The notes under the pieces are model-generated. The model worked only from the letters and a program-made list of their open reading frames with translations, did no database searches and was not told the DNA's origin. Below are positions 44,914 to 53,956 of a DNA stretch of 64,000 bases, piece by piece. The translations under genes were made by a program, and so were the position numbers. The stretch comes from Rugamonas sp. A1-17 (lineage in GTDB: Bacteria > Pseudomonadota > Gammaproteobacteria > Burkholderiales > Burkholderiaceae_D). The number at the start of each line of letters is the position of its first letter. The stretch's first letter is position 1. The stretch spans positions 1 to 64,000 of the forward strand of contig JAJLPB010000002.1 in the NCBI GenBank assembly GCA_025548565.1, given 5' to 3'.

Positions 44914-44934
44914 GCAATTATGAAAATGACGAAT
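44914..44934 (+). promoter_or_regulatory. Xyloglucan-regulon element B (GH3)
   Basis: GCAATTATGAAAATGACGAA plus T, 60 bases before the GH3 start codon, in the common orientation. It matches the consensus at all but two of the last nine bases. Confidence 0.7.
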
Positions 44935-45005
44935 CTCCGGAACGATATTCCGCAGCGGCGGCGATCCGGCCGTCCTCGGGGAGACGGCCGGATCGCCAGT
45001 GCGGA

Positions 45006-47717
45006 TTATTTGAAGCTGTAGTCCAGGCTCACATACACATAGCGGCCGCGCGGATCGCCCCAGCTGTCGTTGTAGCCCAGCGAGGAACCGGGATCGAAGG
45101 CCGGATCGCGGTTGAACACATTGTTGGCGCCGACGCGGATCACCGCGTTCTTGATGCCTGAATAGCCCAACGACGCGTCCATCGTGGCGATGGCGGGAAT
45201 CCGCCGTCCCTTGGCATAGAAGTCATACCATTGGTTCTGAACCGCCGACGGCGAACGATCGACCTTGGTGCCGGCCACGTACTTGACGATGCCGGTGGCG
45301 CTCCACGGTCCCAGGTCCCAGTTCACGCCGACGTTCGCCAGCACGCGCGGATTGCCGTACTCGCCGGCGTCGCACGAGGTGTTGTTCGGGCAGTTGATAT
45401 AGACGTTATCGGCCAGCAGCACCGTGTCGTAGCGGATCGTGTAGTTGGCGTCGCCGAACACCTTGAAGCGGCCCAGCCGGTCGGTGCGGAAGGTGTAGGA
45501 CGCGTCCAGGTCGATGCCCGAGGTGTGCGACTCGAAGCGGTTCACCCAGCCGGTCTTGATGTTGGACAGCTCGCCACGCAGAGGCCCCAGCCGCGCCTTT
45601 TCCGCCGCCGACAGCGCCGCGTAGGCCGCGATGTCGTCGGCCGTGACGGCGTCGCGCGTCACGTGCGACTTGTAGGCGCCGTCCTCGTTTTCAAGCACCG
45701 TCGTGTTATCCAGCACGTCGATCTTGTTCTTCCACTTGATGTCGTAATAGGTCAGGCCGATGTTCAGGTCCTTGAGCGGCTCGATCACAAAGCCGACGTT
45801 GTACTGGTTCGATTTCTCCGGCTGCAGGTCCTTGGTGCCGACGTTGGACGCCTTCACGTAGCGGGTGCAGTAGGTATCGAAATACACATTGCCCTCGATG
45901 CAGCGGTGCGGGTCCTTGGTCGGCGAGAAGGAATCCCGGCCTTCGCTGAAGCGCTGCGGCAGCGACGGCGCCACCATGCCGGTGCTGTAGTTCGCGCGCA
46001 GCATGATCTCCCTGGCCGGCTTCCACTTCAGGCCGAACTTGGGATTGGTGGTCGAGCCGGCCAGCTCGTATTTGTCGTGGCGCACGGCGGCCTGGGCCTC
46101 CAGCGTCTTCAGCAACGGCAGGCTCAGCTCCGCATACACGGCCGACAGCTTTTCCGAACCGGAGATCGGCGGCAGCACCGCGTACTGGCCCAGCAAGCCC
46201 TGCTGCCAGTCCATCGACGGCGTGTACGACAGCGAATTCTTGCGCAGCTCGGAGCCCAGCGACACGCCGATCTTCCCGCCCGGCAGCTCGCCGAATTCGG
46301 TCCCGGCCTGCAGCTTGATGGAATCGGTCTTGCTGCGGGTCTTCACAAACATCTCGCCCGACAGCTCACGGATCAGCGCGTCCGAATTGCTGTTCACGCC
46401 GAAGGGGTTGAAGCGCCCGTCATCGACCGCCTGGTTCAGCTCCTCCAGCTTGTAGGCGCCCAGCGTGTCGGTGCGGCCGCGCTCCTCGCCGTGCGACAGC
46501 GTGGCCGACCAGTCCCAGCCCGCCATCTCGCCCTTGAGGCCGGTCAGCAGCCAGAGGTTGTCGACGTTGGTCTTGATGCCGCCCTCGTAGACCGGGAAGT
46601 CGCGCCGCACCGTCACCGGCTTGCCGTAGGTATTGAACGGGTTCGAGGCCGGGATCACCAGGTTGTTGCGATCGCGGTTCTGGAGCCACGACGACTGGCC
46701 GACGATGCGCTTGTCGAAGTTGGTGAAGAAGGCGTTGGCGAACAGCGTCATGTCCGGCGCGATGTCCCAGTTCAGCGCGGCCGTGGCGCCGGCGCGGCGC
46801 GATGGTTTGACCAGGTCGGTGAACTCCGCCGTGGCCGACAGGCAGCCGTTGCGCGTCGGCGAAGGGAACCATTCGGCGCCGCTCGGATACGGCAGCTTGG
46901 AGCCGGGCAGGCAGCCCGGGTCGGGGAAGCGGTTGCCGCCGATCGACAGCGTGCCGGCGTCGGTGCCGTGGGCGCCGTACACGTTGGCGTACTGCAGCCC
47001 GCCGCTGGCGCCGAAGTCGATGTGGTTGGCCCAGTCGCGGTCGGTGCCCTTGATGCGCTTGGTGTCCTCGTACATCGCCGCGTAGGTCAGGTTGAATTTC
47101 TGCGTGGCGCGGTCGCCGTAGCCGCCGGCCACCGACAGCTTGCGCACGTCGCCGCCGCCCAGCGTGGTGGCGCCGTAGCTGGTGCTCAGGTCCACGCCCT
47201 GGTAGTTCTGGCGCATGATGAAGTTGATCACGCCGCCCACCGCGTCGGTGCCGTAGATGGCCGAGGCGCCATCCTTGAGCACTTCGATGCGCTCGATGGC
47301 CGCCAGCGGCAGCATGTTCAAGTCCACCGAGGTGAAGCCGTTGGAATCGTCCGAGCCGGACACCGGCAGGCGGTTGCCGTTCAACAGGATCAACGTCGGC
47401 ATGCCGCGCAGGCTGGCCGTGGTGGCGCCGTTGCGGAAGTCGTTGCCGCCGCCGAAATCGCGGCCGTTGCCGCCCACCGAAGGCAGGTTGCGCAACACGT
47501 CCAGCACCGAGGTCGCGCCGGAGCGCTTGATGTCGTCCTTGGTGATCAGCGTCATCGGCGAGACGCCCTCCTGCGCGACCCGCTTGATATTACTGCCGGT
47601 GATTTCCACCCGCTCCATCTTGGCGTCCGGCTGCTCCTGCGCCATGGCCACCGCGTGGGCCGACAACAACGCCAGCGCCAACTTCACCCAGCGCACACCT
47701 ATTTTTTCCTGAAACAT
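45006..47717 (-). CDS. TonB-dependent outer-membrane receptor 2
   Basis: A 903-residue protein with a signal peptide (to about residue 27), VEITGSNIKR TonB box region, plug (MTLITKDDIKRSG to GVINFIMRQNY) and a barrel ending YVYVSLDYSFK. Several Cys pairs (GCLPGS, CPNNTSCD, CIEGNVYFDTYC) probably pin extracellular loops. AGGAG lies upstream of the ATG at 47717. It sits between the GH3 and GH29 genes, supporting import of xyloglucan oligosaccharides. It is only distantly similar to the receptor at 30225, so the two may take differently decorated fragments. No element in the correct orientation is seen. Confidence 0.9.
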   Translation of the reverse strand: MFQEKIGVRWVKLALALLSAHAVAMAQEQPDAKMERVEITGSNIKRVAQEGVSPMTLITKDDIKRSGATSVLDVLRNLPSVGGNGRDFGGGNDFRNGATTASLRGMPTLILLNGNRLPVSGSDDSNGFTSVDLNMLPLAAIERIEVLKDGASAIYGTDAVGGVINFIMRQNYQGVDLSTSYGATTLGGGDVRKLSVAGGYGDRATQKFNLTYAAMYEDTKRIKGTDRDWANHIDFGASGGLQYANVYGAHGTDAGTLSIGGNRFPDPGCLPGSKLPYPSGAEWFPSPTRNGCLSATAEFTDLVKPSRRAGATAALNWDIAPDMTLFANAFFTNFDKRIVGQSSWLQNRDRNNLVIPASNPFNTYGKPVTVRRDFPVYEGGIKTNVDNLWLLTGLKGEMAGWDWSATLSHGEERGRTDTLGAYKLEELNQAVDDGRFNPFGVNSNSDALIRELSGEMFVKTRSKTDSIKLQAGTEFGELPGGKIGVSLGSELRKNSLSYTPSMDWQQGLLGQYAVLPPISGSEKLSAVYAELSLPLLKTLEAQAAVRHDKYELAGSTTNPKFGLKWKPAREIMLRANYSTGMVAPSLPQRFSEGRDSFSPTKDPHRCIEGNVYFDTYCTRYVKASNVGTKDLQPEKSNQYNVGFVIEPLKDLNIGLTYYDIKWKNKIDVLDNTTVLENEDGAYKSHVTRDAVTADDIAAYAALSAAEKARLGPLRGELSNIKTGWVNRFESHTSGIDLDASYTFRTDRLGRFKVFGDANYTIRYDTVLLADNVYINCPNNTSCDAGEYGNPRVLANVGVNWDLGPWSATGIVKYVAGTKVDRSPSAVQNQWYDFYAKGRRIPAIATMDASLGYSGIKNAVIRVGANNVFNRDPAFDPGSSLGYNDSWGDPRGRYVYVSLDYSFK

Positions 47718-47911
47718 AATGCTCGTCTCCTAGTGATGACGTCCCACATCGAGCGTGCGGGATCGTGATAATCAAACTGCCGGTTTGCTTCGATCGCGTG
47801 CTCAACGAGGCTATCGAATCGCAACAGAGCTTACGTGGCCCGGATGGGCACGTCTTGGCAGTCTTGACACTGGAAACGGGCGAAATCGGCACAACCGGGG
47901 CCAAAACGAAA

Positions 47912-47933
47912 CATGGCTCCCGCAGGAGCCATG
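47912..47933 (-). terminator. Intrinsic terminator of the GH29 gene
   Basis: CATGGCTCC and GGAGCCATG form a perfect 9-pair stem with a 4-base loop. On the minus strand TTTCGTTTT follows, 30 bases after the fucosidase stop. Confidence 0.75.
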
Positions 47934-47962
47934 CTTGAACGCCACGCGCGGACGGCTGGAAA

Positions 47963-49615
47963 CTAGACGATCCGCAGCGCGAAGGCGTAAGGCAGCGCCG
48001 GCGCGGCGGCCGGCAGCGTCACCCGCAGGCCATCGGCCGCCTGCTCGAAGGCCAACGCCTGGCCGCCCACCAGCTCGACCTTGGCGATGCCGCGCTTCAG
48101 GTGCGGGCTGCCGGCGCGCATGGACTTGATCGTCACCTTGCCGTCGGCCGGCCAGCCCATGACGAAGGCGTACACCGCGTCGCCCTTGGCGGTGAAGCGC
48201 ACGTCCGCCGCCGAGAACGGCTTGTTCTTGCCCTCGTTGAAGCCCGGGCCCGACATCGGCGCCGCGGCCTCCTCCGTCACCGGTCCTTCGCCGAACACCG
48301 CCCACGGACGGCTGTCGTAGATGCCCTCGCTGCTGACCGCCATCCAGCGGCCGATTTCCTCGACGATGTCGCGCTCGAGCGGATCGATGGTGCCGTTGCC
48401 GCGCACGGGCACGTTGAGCAGCAGGTTGCCGTTCTTGCTGACCACGTCGATCAGCGTGTGCACCACGGTCTGCGCGCTCTTGTACGACTTGTTGTCGTAG
48501 ACGCGGCGGTCGTAATGCCAGCTGCCGATGCAGGTGCAGGTTTGCCACGGCAGCGGCTCGATGGCGTTGCTCTGGCCGCGCTCGATATCCCACACCATGG
48601 TCTTGCGCTGCTGCTCACTGAGGATCTTGCCGTTGACCACGGCCTCCAGCTTGCCCTTCTTGGCGATGCTGCGGTTGTACATATGCGCGGTCAGGCGCAG
48701 GCCGACGTCGCTGACCGGGTGCAAGGGCAGCACGGTGTCGTCGAAGTAGACCAGGTCGGGATCGTAATTGTTGATCAGTTCCATGGTACGGTCGTAGAAC
48801 TTTTCGCAGTAGGCCTGGTCCGGGGTGGACGCGCCGCCGCCCCAGTGCCACTGGTCGCCATCCACACCGCCGCCGCCGTTCGTGCTCAGCGGGTGGTTCT
48901 GTGCATACAGCGCCTGCGGATCGAGGCCGTCCCACCACTTGCCCTTGCCGTCGGCCTTGGTCAGGTTGCCATCGTAGGGTACGCCCGCGTAGGGGCCGGT
49001 CTTGTCGGCGCCCTGCGACGTCTCGTACCAGGTCCAGGCGTGGGCCGCGTGCACGCTGACGCCGAAGCGCAGCCCCTGCTTGCGGGCGGCCTTGGCCCAG
49101 CCGCCGATCAGGTCCTTCTTCGGACCGACCTTGGTCGAGTTCCACTGCGGCTGGTGCTTGCTGGCGTACAGGTCCAGGTTGTCATGGTGGTTGGCCAGGG
49201 CCACGAAGTATTTCGCGCCGGCCTTTTTGTACAGCGAGACCAGCGCGTCGGGATCCCAGCGCTCGGCCTTCCATTGATGAATCACGTCCTTGAAGCCGAC
49301 CTTGGACGGGTGGCCGTACTTCTCCACATGGTAGCGGTAGTGATCGCTGCCCTCCTCGTACAGGCCGCGCGCATACCAGTCGCCGTGTTCCGCCTCGCAT
49401 TGAGGGCCCCAGTGCGCCCAGATGCCGAACTTGGCGTTGCGGAACCAGTCCGGGGTCTGGTAGGCCGCCAGCGAATCCCAGTCCGCCGTGAAGGGGCCGG
49501 GCGCCATCTTCTCATGGCCGCCGAACGGCGCCGCCTTGGCGGCAAAGGTAAAGGGGGAAAGCGCCAACGCCGGAATGGCCGCGCCCAGGTGCCGCAATAG
49601 TTCTCGTCTCTTCAT
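47963..49615 (-). CDS. GH29 alpha-L-fucosidase
   Basis: A 550-residue protein. The N-terminus MKRRELLRHLGAAIP looks like a twin-arginine signal. The GH29 barrel has FGIWAHWGPQ, ANHHDNLD and the nucleophile D292 in LVYFDD; the C-terminal region is a small beta domain. It removes terminal alpha-L-fucose, here probably the fucose on galactosyl side chains of xyloglucan. Known xyloglucan loci often use GH95 instead, so GH29 is a variant. ATG at 49615 chosen for the signal; the frame continues far upstream through the element-bearing promoter region, which is non-coding. Element C lies 64 bases upstream. Confidence 0.9.
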   Translation of the reverse strand: MKRRELLRHLGAAIPALALSPFTFAAKAAPFGGHEKMAPGPFTADWDSLAAYQTPDWFRNAKFGIWAHWGPQCEAEHGDWYARGLYEEGSDHYRYHVEKYGHPSKVGFKDVIHQWKAERWDPDALVSLYKKAGAKYFVALANHHDNLDLYASKHQPQWNSTKVGPKKDLIGGWAKAARKQGLRFGVSVHAAHAWTWYETSQGADKTGPYAGVPYDGNLTKADGKGKWWDGLDPQALYAQNHPLSTNGGGGVDGDQWHWGGGASTPDQAYCEKFYDRTMELINNYDPDLVYFDDTVLPLHPVSDVGLRLTAHMYNRSIAKKGKLEAVVNGKILSEQQRKTMVWDIERGQSNAIEPLPWQTCTCIGSWHYDRRVYDNKSYKSAQTVVHTLIDVVSKNGNLLLNVPVRGNGTIDPLERDIVEEIGRWMAVSSEGIYDSRPWAVFGEGPVTEEAAAPMSGPGFNEGKNKPFSAADVRFTAKGDAVYAFVMGWPADGKVTIKSMRAGSPHLKRGIAKVELVGGQALAFEQAADGLRVTLPAAAPALPYAFALRIV

Positions 49616-49678
49616 TTTTTGGTTCCATCGTGAATTTGGGAAGTCCTGCGCGCATTGTCCGAGCAAGCGCCTGGAGGC

Positions 49679-49699
49679 GCAATTATGAAAACCACCATT
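49679..49699 (+). promoter_or_regulatory. Xyloglucan-regulon element C (GH29)
   Basis: GCAATTATGAAAACCACCAT plus T, 64 bases before the GH29 start, common orientation. Confidence 0.7.
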
Positions 49700-49852
49700 G
49701 CGCCTCATAAAATCAGGCAACCCGGGCCGCCTGGAGCCCTTGACATGATGCGCCACATGGATCAACGATATAGCTACATTTGGAGATCCACGCGAAAGTG
49801 GCACAATAGCGATGAACGGATGGCCATCGAACCAGATTCCAAGGGAGATATC

Positions 49853-50122
49853 ATGAAAAAGCATTTCGTATTGCTGTTGACGGGAATGATGTTGATAAGC
49901 GGCGGCGCGTCTGCCGCCGGCTGCGTTAAAGGCGCGGCGGCAGGTGCGGTTGTCGGCCACGTCGCGGGACACCATGCGGTTGCGGGAGCAGTGGGAGGTT
50001 GCCTGGTTGGCCGTCATATGGCCAAGGAGAAGGCAAAAAAGGAGAAGGCGGAGGCTGAGGCCAGGAAGGCCCAGCAGACGCAGCAGGCTCAGCAGAATCC
50101 TCAACAGGCTCCTGCGAAGTAA
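49853..50122 (+). CDS. Small exported glycine-zipper-like protein
   Basis: An 89-residue protein with a signal peptide (to about residue 21), a short Gly/Ala/His-rich segment (GAAAGAVVGHVAGHHAVAGAVGG) typical of glycine-zipper membrane-inserting repeats, two Cys (C24 and C50), then a basic coiled region and a Gln/Ala-rich tail (AQQTQQAQQNPQQAPAK). GGGAG lies upstream of the ATG. Such proteins occur in envelope stress settings; a specific role cannot be given. It is divergent from the fucosidase gene. Confidence 0.7.
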   Translation: MKKHFVLLLTGMMLISGGASAAGCVKGAAAGAVVGHVAGHHAVAGAVGGCLVGRHMAKEKAKKEKAEAEARKAQQTQQAQQNPQQAPAK

Positions 50123-50185
50123 AATTGGACATGGCATAAGCCGAAGCGGCGCCTCGCGCATCCGGGGCACTGAAAGAGAAAACGC

Positions 50186-50380
50186 ATGCGTCTTATCATT
50201 GCCCTGATCCTCCCGTGGCTGACCTTCTTCACCATCGGCCGTCCGATGGCCGGCATCATTTGCCTGATTCTGCAACTGACACTCATCGGATGGCTACCCG
50301 CGACGATCTGGGCGGTCTATTCTTTGAGCCAATTTAAGACGGACCAGAAAATCGAACAAGCGCTCGGACGTCGGGGTTAG
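50186..50380 (+). CDS. YqaE/Pmp3-like small membrane protein
   Basis: A 64-residue protein with two hydrophobic helices (LIIALILPWLTFFTIG and GIICLILQLTLIGWLPATIWAVYSL), matching the Pmp3/YqaE layout with the conserved GWLP-x4-A-x-Y region, and a short charged tail. The family is linked to membrane potential and salt stress. It follows the small glycine-zipper gene by 63 bases, possibly co-transcribed, and ends 3 bases before the convergent esterase stop. Confidence 0.7.
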   Translation: MRLIIALILPWLTFFTIGRPMAGIICLILQLTLIGWLPATIWAVYSLSQFKTDQKIEQALGRRG

Positions 50381-50383
50381 GCT

Positions 50384-51961
50384 TTAGCTGGAGCTGGGGC
50401 CGGCCGGGCGGAAGATGAGCTGCGCGTAATGGTACAGGTTGTCCGCCCAAGTCTCGCGGTCATGCGCATGCTCGTCCACGTTCCAGATGTGCGCGATGCC
50501 GTGCTCCTTCAAGTAGCGGTGCAAGGTTTGCGAACCGGCGATCAGCCCGTCCTGGTTGCCGCAGGATAGGTACAACAGCTTCGGCTGGCCGCGTCCGCGC
50601 TCGGGCAGCAGCTCTGCCGCCGCCTTCAGGTTGGGCGCCGCAGAGAAGGCGCCGACCCAGCCAAAAATTTCGGGATGGCCCAGTCCGATGTTCAGCGACT
50701 GGCCGCCGCCCATCGACAACCCTGCAATCGCGCGCTGCGCCCCGCCGCCCAGGGTCGGATATTTGGCGTCGATGGCAGGCACCAGCACCTCCGGCAGCTC
50801 GCGCTCGAACGCGGTGAAGCCGGCGATGTGCGCCGGCGTGAAGGTGCGGTCGCCCGGCGGCGGACGGTCGTCGGCCAGCGCGCGGCCGTTGGGCATGACG
50901 ACAATCATCGGCACCGCCTTGCCGTCGGCGATCAGGTTATCGAGGATGGCCTGCGCGTGCACGTAGCCGCGCCACTCGTCATGGTTGCCGCCGATGCCGT
51001 GCAGCAGATACAGCACCGGATAGCGCCGCTGCGCCGTGTAGCCGGCCGGCAGGTAGACGTTGGCCTTGCGCCGCGTGCCGGTGATGCTGGAGTCGTAGCT
51101 GAATTCCTCGATCCGTCCCTGCGCCACACCGGCCCGCACCTGGTCGAAGCCGGCCGGCGCGGCGGCGAAGGCACGCACGTCGTCGGCCGCCAGCACCACG
51201 GGCTGGGCCGGGCGCGGCTGGTTGAGCAGGCGTTCGATATCGGGCCGCATCGCGGCGGCCCAGATCCGGTAGCCCTTTTCCGACAGGTGCAGGAAGTCCG
51301 GCTGGTTCTCGGCCGACAGCGTGCCGTCCGCGCCGATAAAATGCGCGCCGTAATCGTGGAAGAACACGTGCTGGCCATCGTCCAGCGTCGCCACCATCTT
51401 GTCGAGCGCGACGATGCGCTGGCGCACCGGCTCGTCGGGCTTGGCGCCAGACGGCAGCACGGCGTTGAGCAGGATGCGCGCGGCCGGATACTGCGCACGC
51501 AGCCGGCCGACCACGGCCTGGATGCCGCCGAATACCTGCTCCGGCGTCTCGCCACACAGGTTGAGGTTGTTCACGCCGATCAGCAGCACCACCAGTTTCG
51601 GCTGCAGGCGCGCGATGGCCGGGTCCTGCAGGCGCCACAGCACGTTGCCGGTGTGGTCGCCGCCGATGCCGAAATTGGCCGCCTTGAGCTGGCCGAAGTT
51701 GGCGTCCCACACCGGCTTGGACCACATCTCGGTGATCGAATCGCCGAGGAACATCACGTCAACGTCGCCCTTGGCGGCGCGCGCCACCTGCTCCGCGTGC
51801 ATGCCGCGCCAGCGCTCGATCGACATCCACGGGTACTCGACCGCGCGCGGCGCCGCCGTCACGGCGCACGGCGGCGGGGTCTGTGCGGCGGGCGTATCGG
51901 CGGCGATGGCGCCGTGGACGGTCAGTGCGGTCATCAACAACAGGGCCAGGCGGCTGGGCAT
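50384..51961 (-). CDS. Two-domain secreted esterase: SGNH hydrolase fused to CE1-like esterase
   Basis: A 525-residue protein with a signal peptide (to about residue 20). The N-terminal half (60-235) is an SGNH/GDSL esterase: block I GDSITEMW, block III IGVNNL, catalytic DFLHLSEKGY. The C-terminal half (about 265-520) is an esterase-D/CE1 fold with LLHGIGGNHDEW, nucleophile Ser in GLSMGGGQ, Asp in CGNQDG and His in DEHAHDRETW. Both active sites look complete. Likely task: removing acetyl (and perhaps feruloyl) groups from plant cell-wall sugars. Element D lies 61 bases upstream, so it belongs to the xyloglucan regulon. Confidence 0.87.
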   Translation of the reverse strand: MPSRLALLLMTALTVHGAIAADTPAAQTPPPCAVTAAPRAVEYPWMSIERWRGMHAEQVARAAKGDVDVMFLGDSITEMWSKPVWDANFGQLKAANFGIGGDHTGNVLWRLQDPAIARLQPKLVVLLIGVNNLNLCGETPEQVFGGIQAVVGRLRAQYPAARILLNAVLPSGAKPDEPVRQRIVALDKMVATLDDGQHVFFHDYGAHFIGADGTLSAENQPDFLHLSEKGYRIWAAAMRPDIERLLNQPRPAQPVVLAADDVRAFAAAPAGFDQVRAGVAQGRIEEFSYDSSITGTRRKANVYLPAGYTAQRRYPVLYLLHGIGGNHDEWRGYVHAQAILDNLIADGKAVPMIVVMPNGRALADDRPPPGDRTFTPAHIAGFTAFERELPEVLVPAIDAKYPTLGGGAQRAIAGLSMGGGQSLNIGLGHPEIFGWVGAFSAAPNLKAAAELLPERGRGQPKLLYLSCGNQDGLIAGSQTLHRYLKEHGIAHIWNVDEHAHDRETWADNLYHYAQLIFRPAGPSSS

Positions 51962-52021
51962 AGGATCATCCTTTTTCGATTCGGAGGGCTGCAGCGATTT
52001 TGCAACCCGCGCCGCGCCGTA

Positions 52022-52042
52022 TCAATTATGAAAATCACCAAT
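52022..52042 (+). promoter_or_regulatory. Xyloglucan-regulon element D (fusion esterase)
   Basis: TCAATTATGAAAATCACCAA plus T, 61 bases before the esterase start, oriented toward it and not toward the divergent symporter copy 2. Confidence 0.7.
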
Positions 52043-52191
52043 GTGCACAGTGTTTCTTGTCAACCGCGCCACAGCGGCAAAGTTACCCGGCACAATAAGC
52101 GCCAGTAACTTCCGGCCACGCCCGGACACGACGGACAGCGACTTCAGCGCGACTTCCGCATTTGAGACTTAATCTTCCTACCGACTTCTTA

Positions 52192-53868
52192 ATGAATACT
52201 TTCTCGGCACTAGATACCATTGTTTTCCTCGTTTACTTTGTCATGGTCGCGGGCTACGGCCTGTGGGTGTACCGGCGCAAGCAGGCCGGCTCCGGCCTCG
52301 CCTCGCATGACTACTTCCTGGCTGAAGGCTCGCTGACGTGGTGGGCCATCGGCGCTTCGCTGATCGCCTCCAACATCTCGGCCGAGCAGTTCATCGGCAT
52401 GAGCGGCTCGGGCTTCCGCATCGGCATGGCGGTGGCCGTGTATGAGTTGATGGCCGCCGCCACGCTGGTGATCGTGGCCGTGTTCTTCATGCCGGTGTAC
52501 TTGAAGAACCGCATCTACACGATGCCGCAGTTCCTCGAACAACGCTACGGCAAGGCGGTCGCCACCACCATGGCGCTGTTCTGGCTGGGCCTGTACGTGG
52601 TGGTCAACCTGACCTCCATCCTGTACCTGGGCGCGCTGGCGATCAGCAGCCTGTCGGGCATCGCCCTGCTGCCTTGCATGCTGTTCCTGGCCGTGTTCGC
52701 AGCCATCATCACGCTGGGCGGCATGAAGGTCATCGGCTACACCGACGTGGTGCAGGTCACCTGCCTGGTGGTCGGCGGCCTGGTCACGACCTGGCTGGCG
52801 CTCGACATGGTCGCCGCGCTGGGCAACAAGCACGGCGCGCTGCAAGGCTTCTCCGAGCTGTACAACCACGCCCGCGGCCACTTCGACATGGTGCTCAAGC
52901 GCGACAATCCTAACTATATGGACCTGCCGGGCCTGTCGGTCCTGCTGGGCGGCATGTGGATCGTCAACCTGAACTACTGGGGCTGCAACCAGTACATCAC
53001 CCAACGCGCGCTGGGCGCCGACCTGCCGACCGCCCGCAAGGGCCTGCTGTTCGCGGCCTTCCTGAAGCTGCTGATGCCGGTCATCGTGGTGCTGCCAGGT
53101 ATCGCGGCCTATGCTCTGGACAAGTCCGGCGCGCTGGGCGACGCCATGAAGGTCGGCGGCGAAGTCAATCCCGACCGCGCCTACCCTATCCTGCTGGGTC
53201 TGCTGCCTTCGGGCCTGAAGGGTATCGCGTTTGCCGCGCTGACCGCCGCCGTGGTCGCTTCGCTGGCCGGCAAGGCCAATAGTATCGCCACCATCTTCAC
53301 GCTGGACATCTACAAGAAGGCGTTCAACAAGGAAGCCAGCGAGCAGCGCATGGTGTGGATCGGCCGCGTGAGCGTGGTCGTGGCAATGGCGCTGGCCGTG
53401 CTGATCGCACCGATGCTGGGCATCGACAAGAAAGGCGGTTTCCAATACATCCAGGAGTACACCGGCTTCGTCTCGCCCGGCATCCTGGCCATGTTCCTGC
53501 TGGGCTTCTTCTGGAAGAAAACCACCTCCGGTGCGGCCATGTTCGCCACGCTGGGCGGCCTGGCCGGCTCGATCGTGCTGAAGTTCCTGCCGACGATGAT
53601 GGACCTGTCCTTCCTGGCGCCGATCGGCTTCTCCAAGGACAACGGCAGCGGCGTGTTCGAGATCCCCTTCCTGGACCGCATGTTCATCGTGTTCTGGTTC
53701 GTGGTGGCCGGCATGGTCGTGATCAGCAAGATGGCCGAAGCGCGGCGCGACGCCAACACCCGCCACCTGCAAATCGACCACGGCCTGTTCCGCGTCGACG
53801 GCGCCTTCGCCTTCGGCTCCGCCGTGATCTGCGTGCTGCTGGCAACCATCTACACCGCCTGGTGGTAA
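52192..53868 (+). CDS. SGLT-type sodium/sugar symporter, copy 2
   Basis: A 558-residue inner-membrane symporter nearly identical to the protein at 37341-39014. The same vSGLT sugar-site motifs are present (EQFIGMSGSGF, NLNYWGCNQYI). Differences cluster in the first 25 and last 40 residues, with Met to Leu in IL-AMFL-GFF between them. The central nucleotide sequence matches exactly over hundreds of bases, indicating recent duplication or ongoing gene conversion. GH5 follows 88 bases downstream. Substrate probably a xyloglucan-derived monosaccharide. The ATG at 52192 aligns with the start of copy 1. Confidence 0.9.
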   Translation: MNTFSALDTIVFLVYFVMVAGYGLWVYRRKQAGSGLASHDYFLAEGSLTWWAIGASLIASNISAEQFIGMSGSGFRIGMAVAVYELMAAATLVIVAVFFMPVYLKNRIYTMPQFLEQRYGKAVATTMALFWLGLYVVVNLTSILYLGALAISSLSGIALLPCMLFLAVFAAIITLGGMKVIGYTDVVQVTCLVVGGLVTTWLALDMVAALGNKHGALQGFSELYNHARGHFDMVLKRDNPNYMDLPGLSVLLGGMWIVNLNYWGCNQYITQRALGADLPTARKGLLFAAFLKLLMPVIVVLPGIAAYALDKSGALGDAMKVGGEVNPDRAYPILLGLLPSGLKGIAFAALTAAVVASLAGKANSIATIFTLDIYKKAFNKEASEQRMVWIGRVSVVVAMALAVLIAPMLGIDKKGGFQYIQEYTGFVSPGILAMFLLGFFWKKTTSGAAMFATLGGLAGSIVLKFLPTMMDLSFLAPIGFSKDNGSGVFEIPFLDRMFIVFWFVVAGMVVISKMAEARRDANTRHLQIDHGLFRVDGAFAFGSAVICVLLATIYTAWW

Positions 53869-53956
53869 TCCCTATGTGAAAGGAGGTGCTCGCCCAGTCT
53901 GTGCAATGCCTGTTCTTGAAACACAAACATAACACTTAAATTTAAGGAGATATGTC

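Noticed and set aside
30225..47717. Bacteroidetes-style SusC/SusD polysaccharide locus
   Set aside because: The two receptors lack a SusD-like neighbour and the flanking genes are proteobacterial in type; they are stand-alone TonB-dependent receptors.
47762..47780. A degenerate, gapped match to the xyloglucan element upstream of TonB receptor 2
   Set aside because: It needs a one-base gap and faces the wrong way relative to the receptor gene, unlike all seven accepted copies.
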